A stretch of 64,000 nucleotides of DNA from Collinsella aerofaciens (GCA_008680965.1 NAKE01000001.1:2307175-2371174), one strand, 5' to 3'; positions 1 to 8,652 are shown, numbered from the stretch's first letter. Notes: generated by a model not told the origin, from the letters alone. Numbers and translations: made by a program.

Positions 1-36
1 CTTTTTAAGCAGCTGGAACAGTTCGAGAAGGGTCAT
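1..36 (-). CDS. Start of a probable Wzz/YveK-like chain-length protein (partial)
   Basis: Only the first 12 codons lie in the window; the gene runs off the left edge. The translation starts MTLLELFQLLKK, which resembles the N-terminus of Wzz/YveK-type polysaccharide chain-length regulators (cytoplasmic tip before the first membrane helix). An AAAGG Shine-Dalgarno-like stretch lies about 9 bases upstream of the ATG at 36. The family call rests on very few residues and is a guess; that a gene starts here is more likely than its identity. Confidence 0.35.
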   Translation of the reverse strand, partial: MTLLELFQLLKK

Positions 37-151
37 GCAGCTTGCCTTTCATTTCCCTAGTTCATATCGACAAAACTGCTCGTATCATATCGCATCTTTC
101 TGCCAAGTCCGAACTCTATACATAAGATACAGCACATACGGCAATGTTGCG

Positions 152-190
152 CAATAATAACGCCGCATCGGCAACCCCGGTGCGGCGTCA
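152..190 (-). terminator. Terminator after phoR
   Basis: ACGCCGCA (160-167) pairs with TGCGGCGT (181-188). On the minus strand the hairpin is followed by TTATTATT. It sits 23 bases beyond the phoR stop codon. Confidence 0.55.
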
Positions 191-212
191 AAACAACACG
201 TTTGCTGCATTG

Positions 213-1637
213 CTACGCAAATGATTCGTCCTGCTGTACGGGAAACGTCACCGTGATGGTAGTCCCCACACCCAGCTCGCTCGATAGGTCGAGCGAAGCA
301 TGGTGATACACGGCGGCATGCTTAACGATGGCCAGACCCAAGCCTGTTCCGCCACGCGCCTTAGAACGACTCTTGTCCACACGATAAAAACGCTCGAACA
401 CCTTGCCCTGCTCCTCGGGCGCGATGCCGATACCTGTATCGGCAACCGTCAGGTACGGATGGCCCTCATCATTGGTCCCACATCGAAGCGTAACCGTGCC
501 ACCGGGCTGGTTATAGCGAATAGCGTTACTGGCCAGGTTATAAATCAGCTCATCGATCAGGCGCGACACACCTTCGATCACCACGGGCTTCGTCTCGTGC
601 CCAATGGTCACATTCGACTGCCGGGCAACCTGCTCAAGACGCTGTTCCACCGTCAAAATGGCGCGAGAGAGCTCGATGGGCTCTGTGGACCCAATAGGCA
701 CCGCCTCGCCCTCGGATGCTCGCTCCGCCTCATCCAAGTTGGAAAGCGTGAGGATGTCGTTAACGAGCGCTGCCAGGCGGCCCGCCTCGCGATAGATGCG
801 ACCGCCAAAGTTGCGCAGATCGTCCTCGCCCTCAACCATGCCGTTTGCAATAAGCTCGGCGTAGCCCGAAATCGCGGTAAGCGGGGTCTTGAGCTCATGA
901 GTGATATTGGCCGTGAACTCACGACGCATGCGGTCGTTATCGGCCAGCACCGCCATCTGGCGTTTAAGCTCCTGGCGCTGCGACTCAATGCGCTCGAGCA
1001 TGGGAACCATCTCGGCGTAGGCATGTTCATAGCTACGGCGCGGATGGTCCAAATCGACCTCCTGCAGCGGCGCAATGATGGCACGGGATTCGCGACGCGC
1101 AAGGAAAAACGAGAGCACCGCGCCCGCCACCGCGATAAGCAGCATCGGCGCCACCAACGAGAGCAAAATCGCCGCAACGCCAGGCTGAGCCTGTGCCAAA
1201 CGAACGACCTGACCGTTATCAAGGGCGACGGCGCGATATAGCATAATCTCGTCGAGCGTGGCGCTCGAGCGCTCCGCGGAGCCCGAACCGCTCTCAAGGG
1301 CCTCAACGACCTCGGGGCGATCGCCATGGTTGGGCAACGTGGAAGGAGACGCCTCGTTGTCGTAGGCGACCGATCCATCCTTATTGATCAGCGTGATACG
1401 AAGGTCCTCGCGATCGAGACTTCGCAAAAATGCGATGGGTTCCTTCTGCTCGTTTAAGGCGGCGGCAATAAGCTCGGTTTCTTGCGAAAGGTTGGCACTC
1501 GTGGCATCTGCCAAGGTGTTTTGCACGAAGAACGCGCCCAGCACCGTAAACGCCAAAATGACGGACATAGCGCAGACAAATATCGTCGCAAACACGCGAT
1601 GCGAGAGCGTGTGTTTTCCCTGAGGGGCAAAGACCAC
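213..1637 (-). CDS. phoR: PhoR-like sensor histidine kinase
   Basis: A 474-residue membrane histidine kinase, partner of the response regulator directly upstream (3-base gap). Two membrane helices (about residues 15-38 and 153-178) flank a short extracytoplasmic region. Next come an H-box with the phospho-acceptor His in ITHELKTPL, an N-box (NLASNAIRYN), and G-boxes (DTGIGIAPEE, GTGLGLAIVKH). The KVFERFYRVDKSRS F-box is typical of PhoR. Members autophosphorylate and transfer phosphate to PhoB under phosphate limitation. The adjacent pstB gene supports a phosphate role. The kinase class is certain; the phosphate signal is inferred from context. Confidence 0.85.
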   Translation of the reverse strand: MVFAPQGKHTLSHRVFATIFVCAMSVILAFTVLGAFFVQNTLADATSANLSQETELIAAALNEQKEPIAFLRSLDREDLRITLINKDGSVAYDNEASPSTLPNHGDRPEVVEALESGSGSAERSSATLDEIMLYRAVALDNGQVVRLAQAQPGVAAILLSLVAPMLLIAVAGAVLSFFLARRESRAIIAPLQEVDLDHPRRSYEHAYAEMVPMLERIESQRQELKRQMAVLADNDRMRREFTANITHELKTPLTAISGYAELIANGMVEGEDDLRNFGGRIYREAGRLAALVNDILTLSNLDEAERASEGEAVPIGSTEPIELSRAILTVEQRLEQVARQSNVTIGHETKPVVIEGVSRLIDELIYNLASNAIRYNQPGGTVTLRCGTNDEGHPYLTVADTGIGIAPEEQGKVFERFYRVDKSRSKARGGTGLGLAIVKHAAVYHHASLDLSSELGVGTTITVTFPVQQDESFA

Positions 1638-1640
1638 GGA

Positions 1641-2369
1641 CTACTCCTCCGATGCTGCTGCCGCAGCGACGGCATCTTCAGTATCGCTACCGGCGGAAGG
1701 CTCCGCCAGGCGATAGCCCACGCCGCGCACCGTCTCGATAGCGCCGGCACGCTCGCCGAGCTTTTGGCGAAGCGTCTGCACGTGCACGTCGACGGTACGC
1801 GAGCCGCCATCGAAGTCCCAGCCCCACACGCTCTGCAGCAGCGACTCGCGGGTAAAGACCACGCCGGGCTTGCGCATAAGATATTCGAGCAAATCGAACT
1901 CGCGCAAGGTGAGTTTGAGCGGCTCGCCGGCAACGGTCACTTCGCGATGGCTGGGCGAAAGCACGATATCGCCCACGCTGAGCACATCGCTTGCCTGTTT
2001 GACCATGCCGCCGCGGCGCAGCAGCGCACGGCAACGGCTGGCAAGCTCCATGAGCGAAAACGGCTTGGTCAGATAATCGTCGGCACCGCCATCGAGCGCC
2101 ATCACCTTATCGAGCTCGGTATCCTTGGCAGTGAGCATCATGATGGGCACCGTCGCCGTCAGGCGGTCGGCGCGCAGGCGACGCATAATTGCCAAACCGT
2201 CGGTATCGGGCAGCATGATGTCGAGCAGGACGGCATCGGGTACCCGTCGCGCCACGGCGGCCTTAAACTCGCCATCGCACGAAAAGCCTTCGGCCTCGAT
2301 TCCCTGCTTGCGCAGTGCATAGACCGTCAAATCCCTGATGTTGTCATCGTCCTCGACGTAATAGATCAT
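1641..2369 (-). CDS. phoB: PhoB-like response regulator
   Basis: A 242-residue OmpR/PhoB-type regulator. The N-terminal receiver has the acidic pocket (YYVEDD), the phospho-acceptor Asp in LLDIMLPD and the conserved Lys in LTKPFS. The C-terminal winged helix contains LTLREFDLLEYL and the RTVDVHVQTLRQKLG recognition helix. The ATG at 2369 is preferred over one 24 bases upstream because AAAGGGG lies 6 bases before it and because receivers normally start MIYYVEDD-like. It is translated just before phoR and downstream of pstB, so the three probably form one phosphate-responsive operon. A C-terminal Ala/Glu-rich tail of about 15 residues is extra to the family. Confidence 0.85.
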   Translation of the reverse strand: MIYYVEDDDNIRDLTVYALRKQGIEAEGFSCDGEFKAAVARRVPDAVLLDIMLPDTDGLAIMRRLRADRLTATVPIMMLTAKDTELDKVMALDGGADDYLTKPFSLMELASRCRALLRRGGMVKQASDVLSVGDIVLSPSHREVTVAGEPLKLTLREFDLLEYLMRKPGVVFTRESLLQSVWGWDFDGGSRTVDVHVQTLRQKLGERAGAIETVRGVGYRLAEPSAGSDTEDAVAAAAASEE

Positions 2370-2433
2370 GTTGAACCCCTTTGCGGCCGGCATGACCGCA
2401 TCTTAACCCTAAAGGTACCTTTACTAGATGGTA

Positions 2434-3309
2434 TCAGCCAAAACGTCCCGTTAAATAATCCGCCGTGCGCGGGTCGGTGGGATTTTTGAAGAGCTGAGCG
2501 GTGGGTGCGTGCTCCACCAACTCACCCAGCAAGAAAAACGCGACCGAGTCGGAGATGCGCGCCGCCTGCTGCATATTGTGCGTAACGACCACGAGCGTAC
2601 AGGTCTCTTTGAGCTCGCAGGCCAGCTGCTCAACCACCAGCGTCGACACGGGATCGAGAGCGCTCGTGGGCTCGTCCATCAGCAGAATATCGGGCTGCAC
2701 GGCAAGCGCGCGGGCGATGCACAGACGCTGCTGCTGCCCGCCCGAAAGGCCCAGCCCCGACTCCTTGAGTTTGTCCTTGACCTCATCCCATAGCGCAGCG
2801 CGACGAAGAGAGTCCTCGACCAACTCATCCAGAACGGCGCGGTCGCGCACGCCCATGCCGCGTGGACCATACGCGACGTTGTCGTAGATGCTCATGGGAA
2901 ACGGGTTGGGGCGCTGGAACACCATGCCCACGCGCTGGCGCAGGCGGCAGATGTCGTAGTCGCCCAGGATATCCTGGCCGTCGAGCGCGATCTTACCCTC
3001 GATGCGGCAGTCCTTGATGTCGTCGTTCATGCGGTTAAAGCAACGCAGCAGCGTCGACTTGCCGCAGCCCGAAGGACCGATAAACGAGGTGATCTGCTTG
3101 TCGCGAATCTTGATGGATACGTCCTTGAGCGCGTGGTGGTCGCCATAGAACAGATCGAGGCCCTCGACGTCGATGCGCGTCGACGAGGCGGCAAGATCCT
3201 GCGCCGTGGGACGAGTCGCGTCCCCGACTTCGCGCTCGTGCGCAGCCTCGGCTTGCGCCTCCATTAGCTCCTCGAGCTCCGTGGGCTCCATAGCCGCAGC
3301 AGCCGTCAT
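2434..3309 (-). CDS. pstB: Phosphate ABC transporter ATP-binding protein PstB
   Basis: The 291-residue ATPase of the high-affinity phosphate importer. It has Walker A (GPSGCGKST), the PstB-type FNRMND after it, signature LSGGQQQRLCIARAL, Walker B (ILLMDEPTSALDP) and the switch His in VVTHNMQQA. The start is the ATG at 3309, which has GGAGGT seven bases upstream; a GTG at 3324 is in frame but overlaps that ribosome site. An unusual Ala/Glu-rich leader of about 40 residues precedes the ABC domain. No pstS, pstC or pstA gene lies beside it: upstream is a VanRS-like pair and downstream is phoBR. PstB would have to work with membrane subunits encoded elsewhere. Confidence 0.92.
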   Translation of the reverse strand: MTAAAAMEPTELEELMEAQAEAAHEREVGDATRPTAQDLAASSTRIDVEGLDLFYGDHHALKDVSIKIRDKQITSFIGPSGCGKSTLLRCFNRMNDDIKDCRIEGKIALDGQDILGDYDICRLRQRVGMVFQRPNPFPMSIYDNVAYGPRGMGVRDRAVLDELVEDSLRRAALWDEVKDKLKESGLGLSGGQQQRLCIARALAVQPDILLMDEPTSALDPVSTLVVEQLACELKETCTLVVVTHNMQQAARISDSVAFFLLGELVEHAPTAQLFKNPTDPRTADYLTGRFG

Positions 3310-3412
3310 ACCGCATACCTCCACATCGATATCAATTCAGCAGTATCGATAGTAGAAATCGCGGCTCATATGCACGTGAGCGCATTGTCAGGTGTTTGTA
3401 AGGGCGCCTACG

Positions 3413-4651
3413 CTACGCGGCAGGCAGCTCGATGGTAAAGACGGTATGCTCGGGCGTCGATTCGCACGCGATGGTACCGCCATGCGCGCATACAATCTCC
3501 TTGGCGATGGCGAGGCCCAGCCCAGCACCGCCGCGATTGGTCGCACGCGCTGCATCCAGGCGATAAAACTTCTCAAAGATCACCTTGAGCTTTGGCTCAG
3601 GGATCGGATCGCCCTGGTTCACAAATCGTACGCGTACGCCACCGTCGCCCAAACGCCTGGCCTCGATCGTGATCATCGAGCCTTCATAGCTATAGGCAAC
3701 GGCGTTTTTCATGATGTTGTTGAATACGCGAGCCATCTTGTCGCCGTCCACGAGCACCGTCAGGTCCTCGCAGATATCAACCTGGGCTTCCTTGTGCTGT
3801 TCGTTGAGAATGGGATAGAACTCGTCGGCCACCTGCGCCAGCAATAGCCCCAAATCGACGTAGGCGCGGGTAAGCACGATATCGTGGAAATCGAAACGCG
3901 TGATGTCGAAGAACTCCTCGATGAGCGCGTCGAGCCGGTGGGCCTTGTCGAGTGCCACGCCTGTAAAGCGTGCACGCTGCTCAAGCGGCAAATCGGGAGC
4001 CTCCTGCAGGAGCGAAAGATAGCCCACCACACTGGCGAGCGGCGTACGCAGGTCGTGCGCCAGGTACGTAACCAGGTCATCTTTGCGATGCGATTCGTCG
4101 CGCAAGGCCTGTTGAACCTTACGCTCGCAATCGCGCGCCCGGTTGAGCGCACCTTCGACCTCGAGAAAGTCGCCGTCGATGGTATCCCACGTGTCGGGGT
4201 CATCAATCAGACGGTCCTGAATACGGGCGGCGATTACGCGGTCGGCATGCTGCTCGCCTTGCTCATAACCCTGGTAATACAGGGCGCGCCCGCAAAAGAA
4301 CAGGACACAGACGGCGAGCGCCAGCACAAAGCCAAGCATGTTGAACACAAAGGCGGCATCAAAGAACACGGGCTCGCCAATACCGCCAAGCGCCATGGCC
4401 CCGATCGCCAGCGTAATTGTCCACGCGGCACCGCCGATTACCACGCAGCGGCGAACGATTTCGAATCGATCGATCAGCAAAAAGCCAATGAGCAGAACTG
4501 CCAGGATGCCAACAATATTGTCAATGCCGATGAGTAGCAGACTCAGCAAAAAGAGCAGCACCGTCGCAAGCGCGCGGTTGTCGACGACCGCCCTTATGTA
4601 TTCAAAGAGTCGATCGGGCACCTCGAATACCCGTCTATCGTCTTTTGTCAT
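3413..4651 (-). CDS. VanS-like sensor histidine kinase
   Basis: A 412-residue kinase. The N-terminal region has several hydrophobic segments (about residues 28-65 and 75-125) instead of a classic sensor domain. A HAMP-like linker leads to the H-box YLAHDLRTPLASVVGYLSLL, very close to the VanS pattern. The N-box NNIMKNAVAYS and G-box GGAGLGLAIAKE follow. ATG 4651 is chosen because GGGGAAG lies 7 bases upstream; an in-frame GTG at 4657 is the alternative. It follows its response regulator by 25 bases. VanS proteins sense cell-wall stress or glycopeptides; here the divergent neighbour is a D,D-carboxypeptidase gene, consistent with a cell-wall signal. No vanHAX genes are present, so resistance should not be inferred. 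Confidence 0.8.
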   Translation of the reverse strand: MTKDDRRVFEVPDRLFEYIRAVVDNRALATVLLFLLSLLLIGIDNIVGILAVLLIGFLLIDRFEIVRRCVVIGGAAWTITLAIGAMALGGIGEPVFFDAAFVFNMLGFVLALAVCVLFFCGRALYYQGYEQGEQHADRVIAARIQDRLIDDPDTWDTIDGDFLEVEGALNRARDCERKVQQALRDESHRKDDLVTYLAHDLRTPLASVVGYLSLLQEAPDLPLEQRARFTGVALDKAHRLDALIEEFFDITRFDFHDIVLTRAYVDLGLLLAQVADEFYPILNEQHKEAQVDICEDLTVLVDGDKMARVFNNIMKNAVAYSYEGSMITIEARRLGDGGVRVRFVNQGDPIPEPKLKVIFEKFYRLDAARATNRGGAGLGLAIAKEIVCAHGGTIACESTPEHTVFTIELPAA

Positions 4652-4676
4652 ATCCACTTCCCCACCACCAAAGGCG

Positions 4677-5372
4677 TTATTCGATTATGTAGCCGACGCC
4701 CCAGACGTTTTTGATAAAGCGCGGCTTTTGGGCATCATCGCCGATCTTTTCGCGCAGATGGCGGATGTGCACCATCACCGTATTGTTGGAGCCGGGCATA
4801 AAATCCTCGTTCCACACCGCGCGGAACAGGTCCCCCACGGCCACCACGCTGCCACGATGCTCGACCAGATACAGCAAGATGGAATACTCGATGGGTGTGA
4901 GGCGCACCGGTGCACCGTCCACCGTCACACAACGAGCATCGCGGTTGATCTCGAGGCCATCGAGCTGGATGGTCAGCGATTCGACCGCCTGTGCGCGGCT
5001 GCCGTAGCTGGTGTAACGACGGAGTTGAGCATGAACGCGCGCTATGAGCTCCAGCGGACGGAACGGCTTGACCACGTAATCGTCTGCACCCAGTGAGAGG
5101 CCCTCGATCTTATCCTGCTGGGCATCGCGCGCCGTCAGCATAATAACGGGATAGGTATGGCCAGCGCGGATGGTGCGCAGCAACTCAAAGCCGTCGATAT
5201 CGGGCAGCATGACGTCCAGCAGCGCCAGATCGAACTCCTGCTCCAAAATCGCCTTGGCAGCATCTGCTCCGCTATAGGCAATCTGAACATCAAAGCCCTC
5301 TTTTGTAAGGTAGATACCGACCAGGTCGGCGATGGCCTTCTCGTCATCAACTACCAAAATGCGCTCATTCAT
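4677..5372 (-). CDS. VanR-like response regulator
   Basis: A 231-residue OmpR-family regulator with receiver motifs ILVVDDE, LLDVMLPD (phospho-Asp) and VVKPFRPLEL. The DNA-binding domain includes LTPIEYSILLYLV and NTVMVHIRHLREKIG, the VanR-like arrangement. GAGAGGAG lies 5-6 bases before the ATG. It is the first gene of the minus-strand run and is divergently oriented to the dacA-like gene across about 200 bases, so it could regulate both directions. VanR-type assignment is from motif pattern; target genes are inferred. Confidence 0.82.
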   Translation of the reverse strand: MNERILVVDDEKAIADLVGIYLTKEGFDVQIAYSGADAAKAILEQEFDLALLDVMLPDIDGFELLRTIRAGHTYPVIMLTARDAQQDKIEGLSLGADDYVVKPFRPLELIARVHAQLRRYTSYGSRAQAVESLTIQLDGLEINRDARCVTVDGAPVRLTPIEYSILLYLVEHRGSVVAVGDLFRAVWNEDFMPGSNNTVMVHIRHLREKIGDDAQKPRFIKNVWGVGYIIE

Positions 5373-5506
5373 GCGTGCTCCTCTCGCGCTCCATTATGCC
5401 CGAGGCAGCGCGCGCCACACACAACAAGCGCGGTCGTTTAAGTCGACCTTAAGCACCTATGCGTCCGTTCGGGCGCAGACATGGGCCGCGCACGCCCGCG
5501 CACTGA

Positions 5507-5532
5507 TTGTCCACGCCGGTAAACGATATACT
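5507..5532 (+). promoter_or_regulatory. Candidate dacA promoter
   Basis: TATACT at 5527-5532 is a good -10 box, 40 bases before the GTG start. TTGTCC at 5507-5512 is the nearest -35-like hexamer but the spacer is only 14 bases, so the -35 is doubtful. Confidence 0.35.
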
Positions 5533-5571
5533 TTGAACTCTAAAGAGACCATCCCGTCGAAAGCGAAATCT

Positions 5572-6912
5572 GTGAAGACCCTTAGTTCTCTTGTAAAGCG
5601 CTCCGCGCAACTGATCGCCGGCATTGCCTGCGCTCTCGCCCTTGCTGCCGGCGTGCCGTCTATCGCCAACGCCCAGGTGCTTACGACTGATATCGTTTGC
5701 GGCAAGACCGCCGACGCCCGCGGCATCACGGCCGAGAATCTGCCCGATATCGATGCGACCAACGCCATCGTCATGAGCAAGGACGGTTCCGTCTATTACG
5801 CCCGAAGTGCCGACGAGCAGGTCAAGATCGCCTCAATTACCAAGGTCATGACTGCGATCCTGACCGTCGAGAACTGCAAAATGGACGAGAAGATCACGGT
5901 GAGCAATGCTGCCGCCACCGTAGGCAACTCGACCGCCGGCCTGCTCGAAGGCGACGAGCTCACCGTGGAGCAAGCTCTGCGCGGTCTGATGATCCCCTCG
6001 GGCAACGATGCCGCCATCGCGCTTGCCGAGCACGTGGGCAAAAAGATCGACCCCAAGACCAAGGACGCCGTGGCCACCTTTGTAAAGGCCATGAACGAGC
6101 GCGCTAAAAAGCTCGGCTGCACGGGAACGCTTTTTGAGAATCCGCACGGTCTGGACTTTGATGAGTGGGCCGGCGACATGCACTCTACCGCGCACGATGT
6201 AGCCCTGATGATGCAGGAGGCAATGAAGAGCGATACGTTCCGCGAAATCGTGGCGAGCGATGATTCCTGGATTGAGGTTACGGGCGCCGACGGTTCCGAC
6301 CATTCGCATTCCATGGATACGCACAATGAGCTGCTGGGGCAGGACGGCAATATCGGCGGTAAGACCGGCACCACCGACGATGCCGGCTATTGCTTTACGG
6401 CAGCCTACAACCGCGATGGCGACGAGACCTACACCGTCGTCTTGAACTCCAGCACCACCGATCAGCGCTTTGCCGACACGGCCGCCCTTGCCAACTGGTA
6501 CTACGGCCACAAGGTGACGGTTGCGATCGCCAACACGCAGGAAAAGACTGCCAACGGCAATCCGCTCATCGCGCGCATTGGCCAGACCGATTGGACGGAC
6601 AAGACGATCGATGCCACGCTCGCCGACCCCGCAGCTCAGGCAACCGTCTTTTCGCTTGCTGGAGAGGTGACCGAAAAGGTTACCTACGACGATCTTTCGG
6701 GCACGGTGCATGTGGGCGACAAGGTGGGCAGCGTCACGCTCAAGCAGGACGGCACCAAGATCGCCGTCATGGACCTAGTTGCCGACGAGGAAGGCGCAGG
6801 GCCGAATCCCATTGAATGGCTACTCGTGAAGCTCGATCGCTTGGGCCGTCGCATCGGCAACCGCCCACTCACGGCAGAAAGCGAGACCGTCGCCAAGGCG
6901 CCCGAGGTGTAG
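5572..6912 (+). CDS. D-alanyl-D-alanine carboxypeptidase (DacA/PBP5 type, S11)
   Basis: A secreted penicillin-binding protein that trims the terminal D-Ala of peptidoglycan stem peptides. With the GTG at 5572 the protein is 446 residues. It opens with a signal peptide (basic VKTLSSLVKRS, hydrophobic core, cleavage near ANA-Q). The three active-site motifs are present: SxxK as SITK, SxN as SGN, and KTG in GGKTGTTDDAG. A PBP5-like beta-rich C-terminal domain follows. Longer in-frame reads begin inside the divergent regulator and lack a ribosome site, so they are rejected; GAAAG before the GTG is only a weak one. There is no clear C-terminal membrane helix. The gene lies divergent to the VanRS-like pair, which may control it. 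Confidence 0.85.
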   Translation: MKTLSSLVKRSAQLIAGIACALALAAGVPSIANAQVLTTDIVCGKTADARGITAENLPDIDATNAIVMSKDGSVYYARSADEQVKIASITKVMTAILTVENCKMDEKITVSNAAATVGNSTAGLLEGDELTVEQALRGLMIPSGNDAAIALAEHVGKKIDPKTKDAVATFVKAMNERAKKLGCTGTLFENPHGLDFDEWAGDMHSTAHDVALMMQEAMKSDTFREIVASDDSWIEVTGADGSDHSHSMDTHNELLGQDGNIGGKTGTTDDAGYCFTAAYNRDGDETYTVVLNSSTTDQRFADTAALANWYYGHKVTVAIANTQEKTANGNPLIARIGQTDWTDKTIDATLADPAAQATVFSLAGEVTEKVTYDDLSGTVHVGDKVGSVTLKQDGTKIAVMDLVADEEGAGPNPIEWLLVKLDRLGRRIGNRPLTAESETVAKAPEV

Positions 6913-6941
6913 GGCTGGGGGAACATTACATTTGAGATTGG

Positions 6942-6968
6942 AGAGGCGTCCAACGGGGCGCCTCTTTT
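6942..6968 (+). terminator. Terminator after the dacA-like gene
   Basis: AGAGGCG (6942-6948) pairs with CGCCTCT (6959-6965) followed by TTTT. Confidence 0.75.
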
Positions 6969-6998
6969 TGAATACCTCTTAAACGGGATGCGTCAGAA

Positions 6999-8225
6999 TC
7001 ACCAAAGCGACATTGCTAGCCGTTTACCTTCGCTGTGTCTTTTCGGACCTTGAAAACGGGTCCACCGGGCATGCCAGTAGATCCTTTCGACCTCCTTGGT
7101 CAAGGCCCTGAAAAGATCCCCAGATGAGGGGTCTGCCCCAGGACACAGCGATTGCCAGGCACCCGTTTCTCCGATGGTGCCCGCACTCGTCATAACAAGA
7201 TCGTCGCTCCGCCTGCGAATGGAGACACTAACGGAGCGGCCATTATGGAACCCATGGATATCGACTTTATTTATGCGCCCATCAGCTAGATAACTAATCA
7301 TGACATTGATGCTGTCACCATACTCCGGCAATTCGAAGCCGTGGGAATCCATCAATAGCTTCACATCCTGATGGTAAATGCGGGCCTCGACGACATTCTT
7401 GGGCATTTTCCCCGTCTTTGTTGGAGAGCAAAAGCTGATGCTTGGCTCCTCTTCGCTCATGCCTCGGTCAAACCTAAGCATGCACGGGCATACCGACTCA
7501 ATGGTTCGCAAGGCGTCCGCCGCGACCTTTTCCTCGGTAAACATCTCCACGTCGATGCCGTTTTCTTCCATATAGGCACGGTTTTTACGTTGAAGCTCTA
7601 GCCGAGCCGCAGCCTCCCCATCTCCACGCTGTTCCCAATTTCCGGAGTCGGCGACATTTCGATCGAATGTAGAATCAACGGAACATGGCACTTGCTGTTG
7701 AGTCGGATCACTGTCGCCGAGACGCCTTAGCTCGGAGCGTCTCATCAGTAGTGTCACAATATCAAACAGCCAACCAAATCCAAAAAGGCCAAAGGTAAAG
7801 AGATATAGAAAGAAGCTACCCCACATCCGTGCATACGCCCTATGAGCGCCCGACCACCCAAGAAGGAAGCATAGCAAAAGCGCCTTGTTTGCCCTGTCAA
7901 CCGACGTAATCTCTCGAGTGAGAGATTTCTGTTCAGGCTTCGCCAAAGGTGTAATTTCATGCGATGAAACAGTAATTGAGGACGTCCTTGACGCCGAGCT
8001 CCGAGCGCCTGATTTAGCAACGGCGCGAGCGACATCCCCAACTCCGACGGTCGTTCTGCTGTATACGGCATTGTAAGCAGCCTTCTTCGGATTTTTGATC
8101 CACCCCATGCCCTTCTTACCATAGCCGGGGATTATCGCCCGCCTTACCGCGCGCTTCGCTCTGCCGGTCGTTCTTGCCTTGAGTGATGTCTTTAGATTCG
8201 GCTTACGCAGCCCGACCTTTACCAT
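6999..8225 (-). CDS. TM2-domain membrane protein of unknown function
   Basis: A 408-residue protein starting at the ATG at 8225, which has GGAGTAG six bases before it; a longer frame upstream lacks a ribosome site. Residues 1-60 are strongly basic (LRKPNLKTSLKARTTGRAKRAVRRA then GYGKKGMGWIKNPKKA), a leader resembling small proteins found in phage-type and accessory loci. Around residues 115-165 is a TM2 domain: two helices with the ALLLCFLLGWSGAHRAY and FGLFGFGWLFDIVTLL pattern. The C-terminal 220 residues are soluble and not recognised. It has no obvious operon partner. Function unknown. Confidence 0.7.
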   Translation of the reverse strand: MVKVGLRKPNLKTSLKARTTGRAKRAVRRAIIPGYGKKGMGWIKNPKKAAYNAVYSRTTVGVGDVARAVAKSGARSSASRTSSITVSSHEITPLAKPEQKSLTREITSVDRANKALLLCFLLGWSGAHRAYARMWGSFFLYLFTFGLFGFGWLFDIVTLLMRRSELRRLGDSDPTQQQVPCSVDSTFDRNVADSGNWEQRGDGEAAARLELQRKNRAYMEENGIDVEMFTEEKVAADALRTIESVCPCMLRFDRGMSEEEPSISFCSPTKTGKMPKNVVEARIYHQDVKLLMDSHGFELPEYGDSINVMISYLADGRINKVDIHGFHNGRSVSVSIRRRSDDLVMTSAGTIGETGAWQSLCPGADPSSGDLFRALTKEVERIYWHARWTRFQGPKRHSEGKRLAMSLW

Positions 8226-8361
8226 ATTTCTACTCCATCCCCTCGGAACCCCACACCGGGGTGCACGAGCACGCCTGGGTCTCCCCGTTTTCAAGCGCCC
8301 CGTGTTTGCCTAATGTTCACGCCCTTTCGGACTCTAATCCCCAGCCGCCATTCTTGATAAT

Positions 8362-8388
8362 AAAAAAGGGCCCCAAATGGGACCCTTC
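8362..8388 (-). terminator. Terminator after tRNA-Ser
   Basis: On the minus strand GAAGGGTCCC, loop ATTT, GGGGCCCTT is followed by a T run. Confidence 0.75.
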
Positions 8389-8401
8389 TTCAAAGTCATA
8401 C

Positions 8402-8492
8402 TGGCGGAGAGCTGGGGATTCGAACCCCAGATGCCCTTTTGGGGCATACTCGCTTAGCAGGCGAGCACCTTCGGCCTCTCGGTCAGCTCTCC
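8402..8492 (-). tRNA. tRNA-Ser(GCT)
   Basis: A type II tRNA read on the minus strand. The 5' strand GGAGAGC (8492-8486) pairs with GCTCTCC (8412-8406). Discriminator G is followed by an encoded CCA (8404-8402). The anticodon stem CTCGC/GCGAG encloses CTGCTAA, giving anticodon GCT. A long variable arm (TATGCCCC...GGGGCAT type) and the T-arm GGGGTTCGAATCCCC are present. Confidence 0.95.
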
Positions 8493-8506
8493 GTAACAGC
8501 CGTTCT

Positions 8507-8535
8507 ATAGTAACCAAACAGCCGAAGTTGGGCAA
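8507..8535 (-). promoter_or_regulatory. tRNA-Ser promoter
   Basis: On the minus strand TTGCCC (8535-8530), 17-base spacer, TACTAT (8512-8507), 15 bases before the tRNA 5' end. Confidence 0.65.
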
Positions 8536-8597
8536 GGGGAATTTTGAGGCGTTTCCTCTTTTACCTCTCTTTTACCAGTAAACGTCTCAGTCAATCA

Positions 8598-8652
8598 TCT
8601 CAATCTGTAACATCTGCAGGCCGTAATCCCCTCCAGATGTTACAGATTGAGA
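8598..8652. repeat. Perfect 19-bp inverted repeat downstream of the ATPase gene
   Basis: TCTCAATCTGTAACATCTG (8598-8616) and its exact reverse complement (8634-8652) are separated by 17 bases. There is no T run on either side, so it is not a plain intrinsic terminator. It lies 49 bases beyond the stop of the ATPase gene. Confidence 0.8.

Noticed and set aside
3413..5372. Vancomycin resistance locus
   Set aside because: Only VanR/VanS-like regulators are present; no ligase, dehydrogenase or dipeptidase genes are in the window.
5332..5571. N-terminal extension of the carboxypeptidase
   Set aside because: It begins inside the divergent regulator gene, lacks a ribosome site, and would bury the signal peptide 80 residues in.
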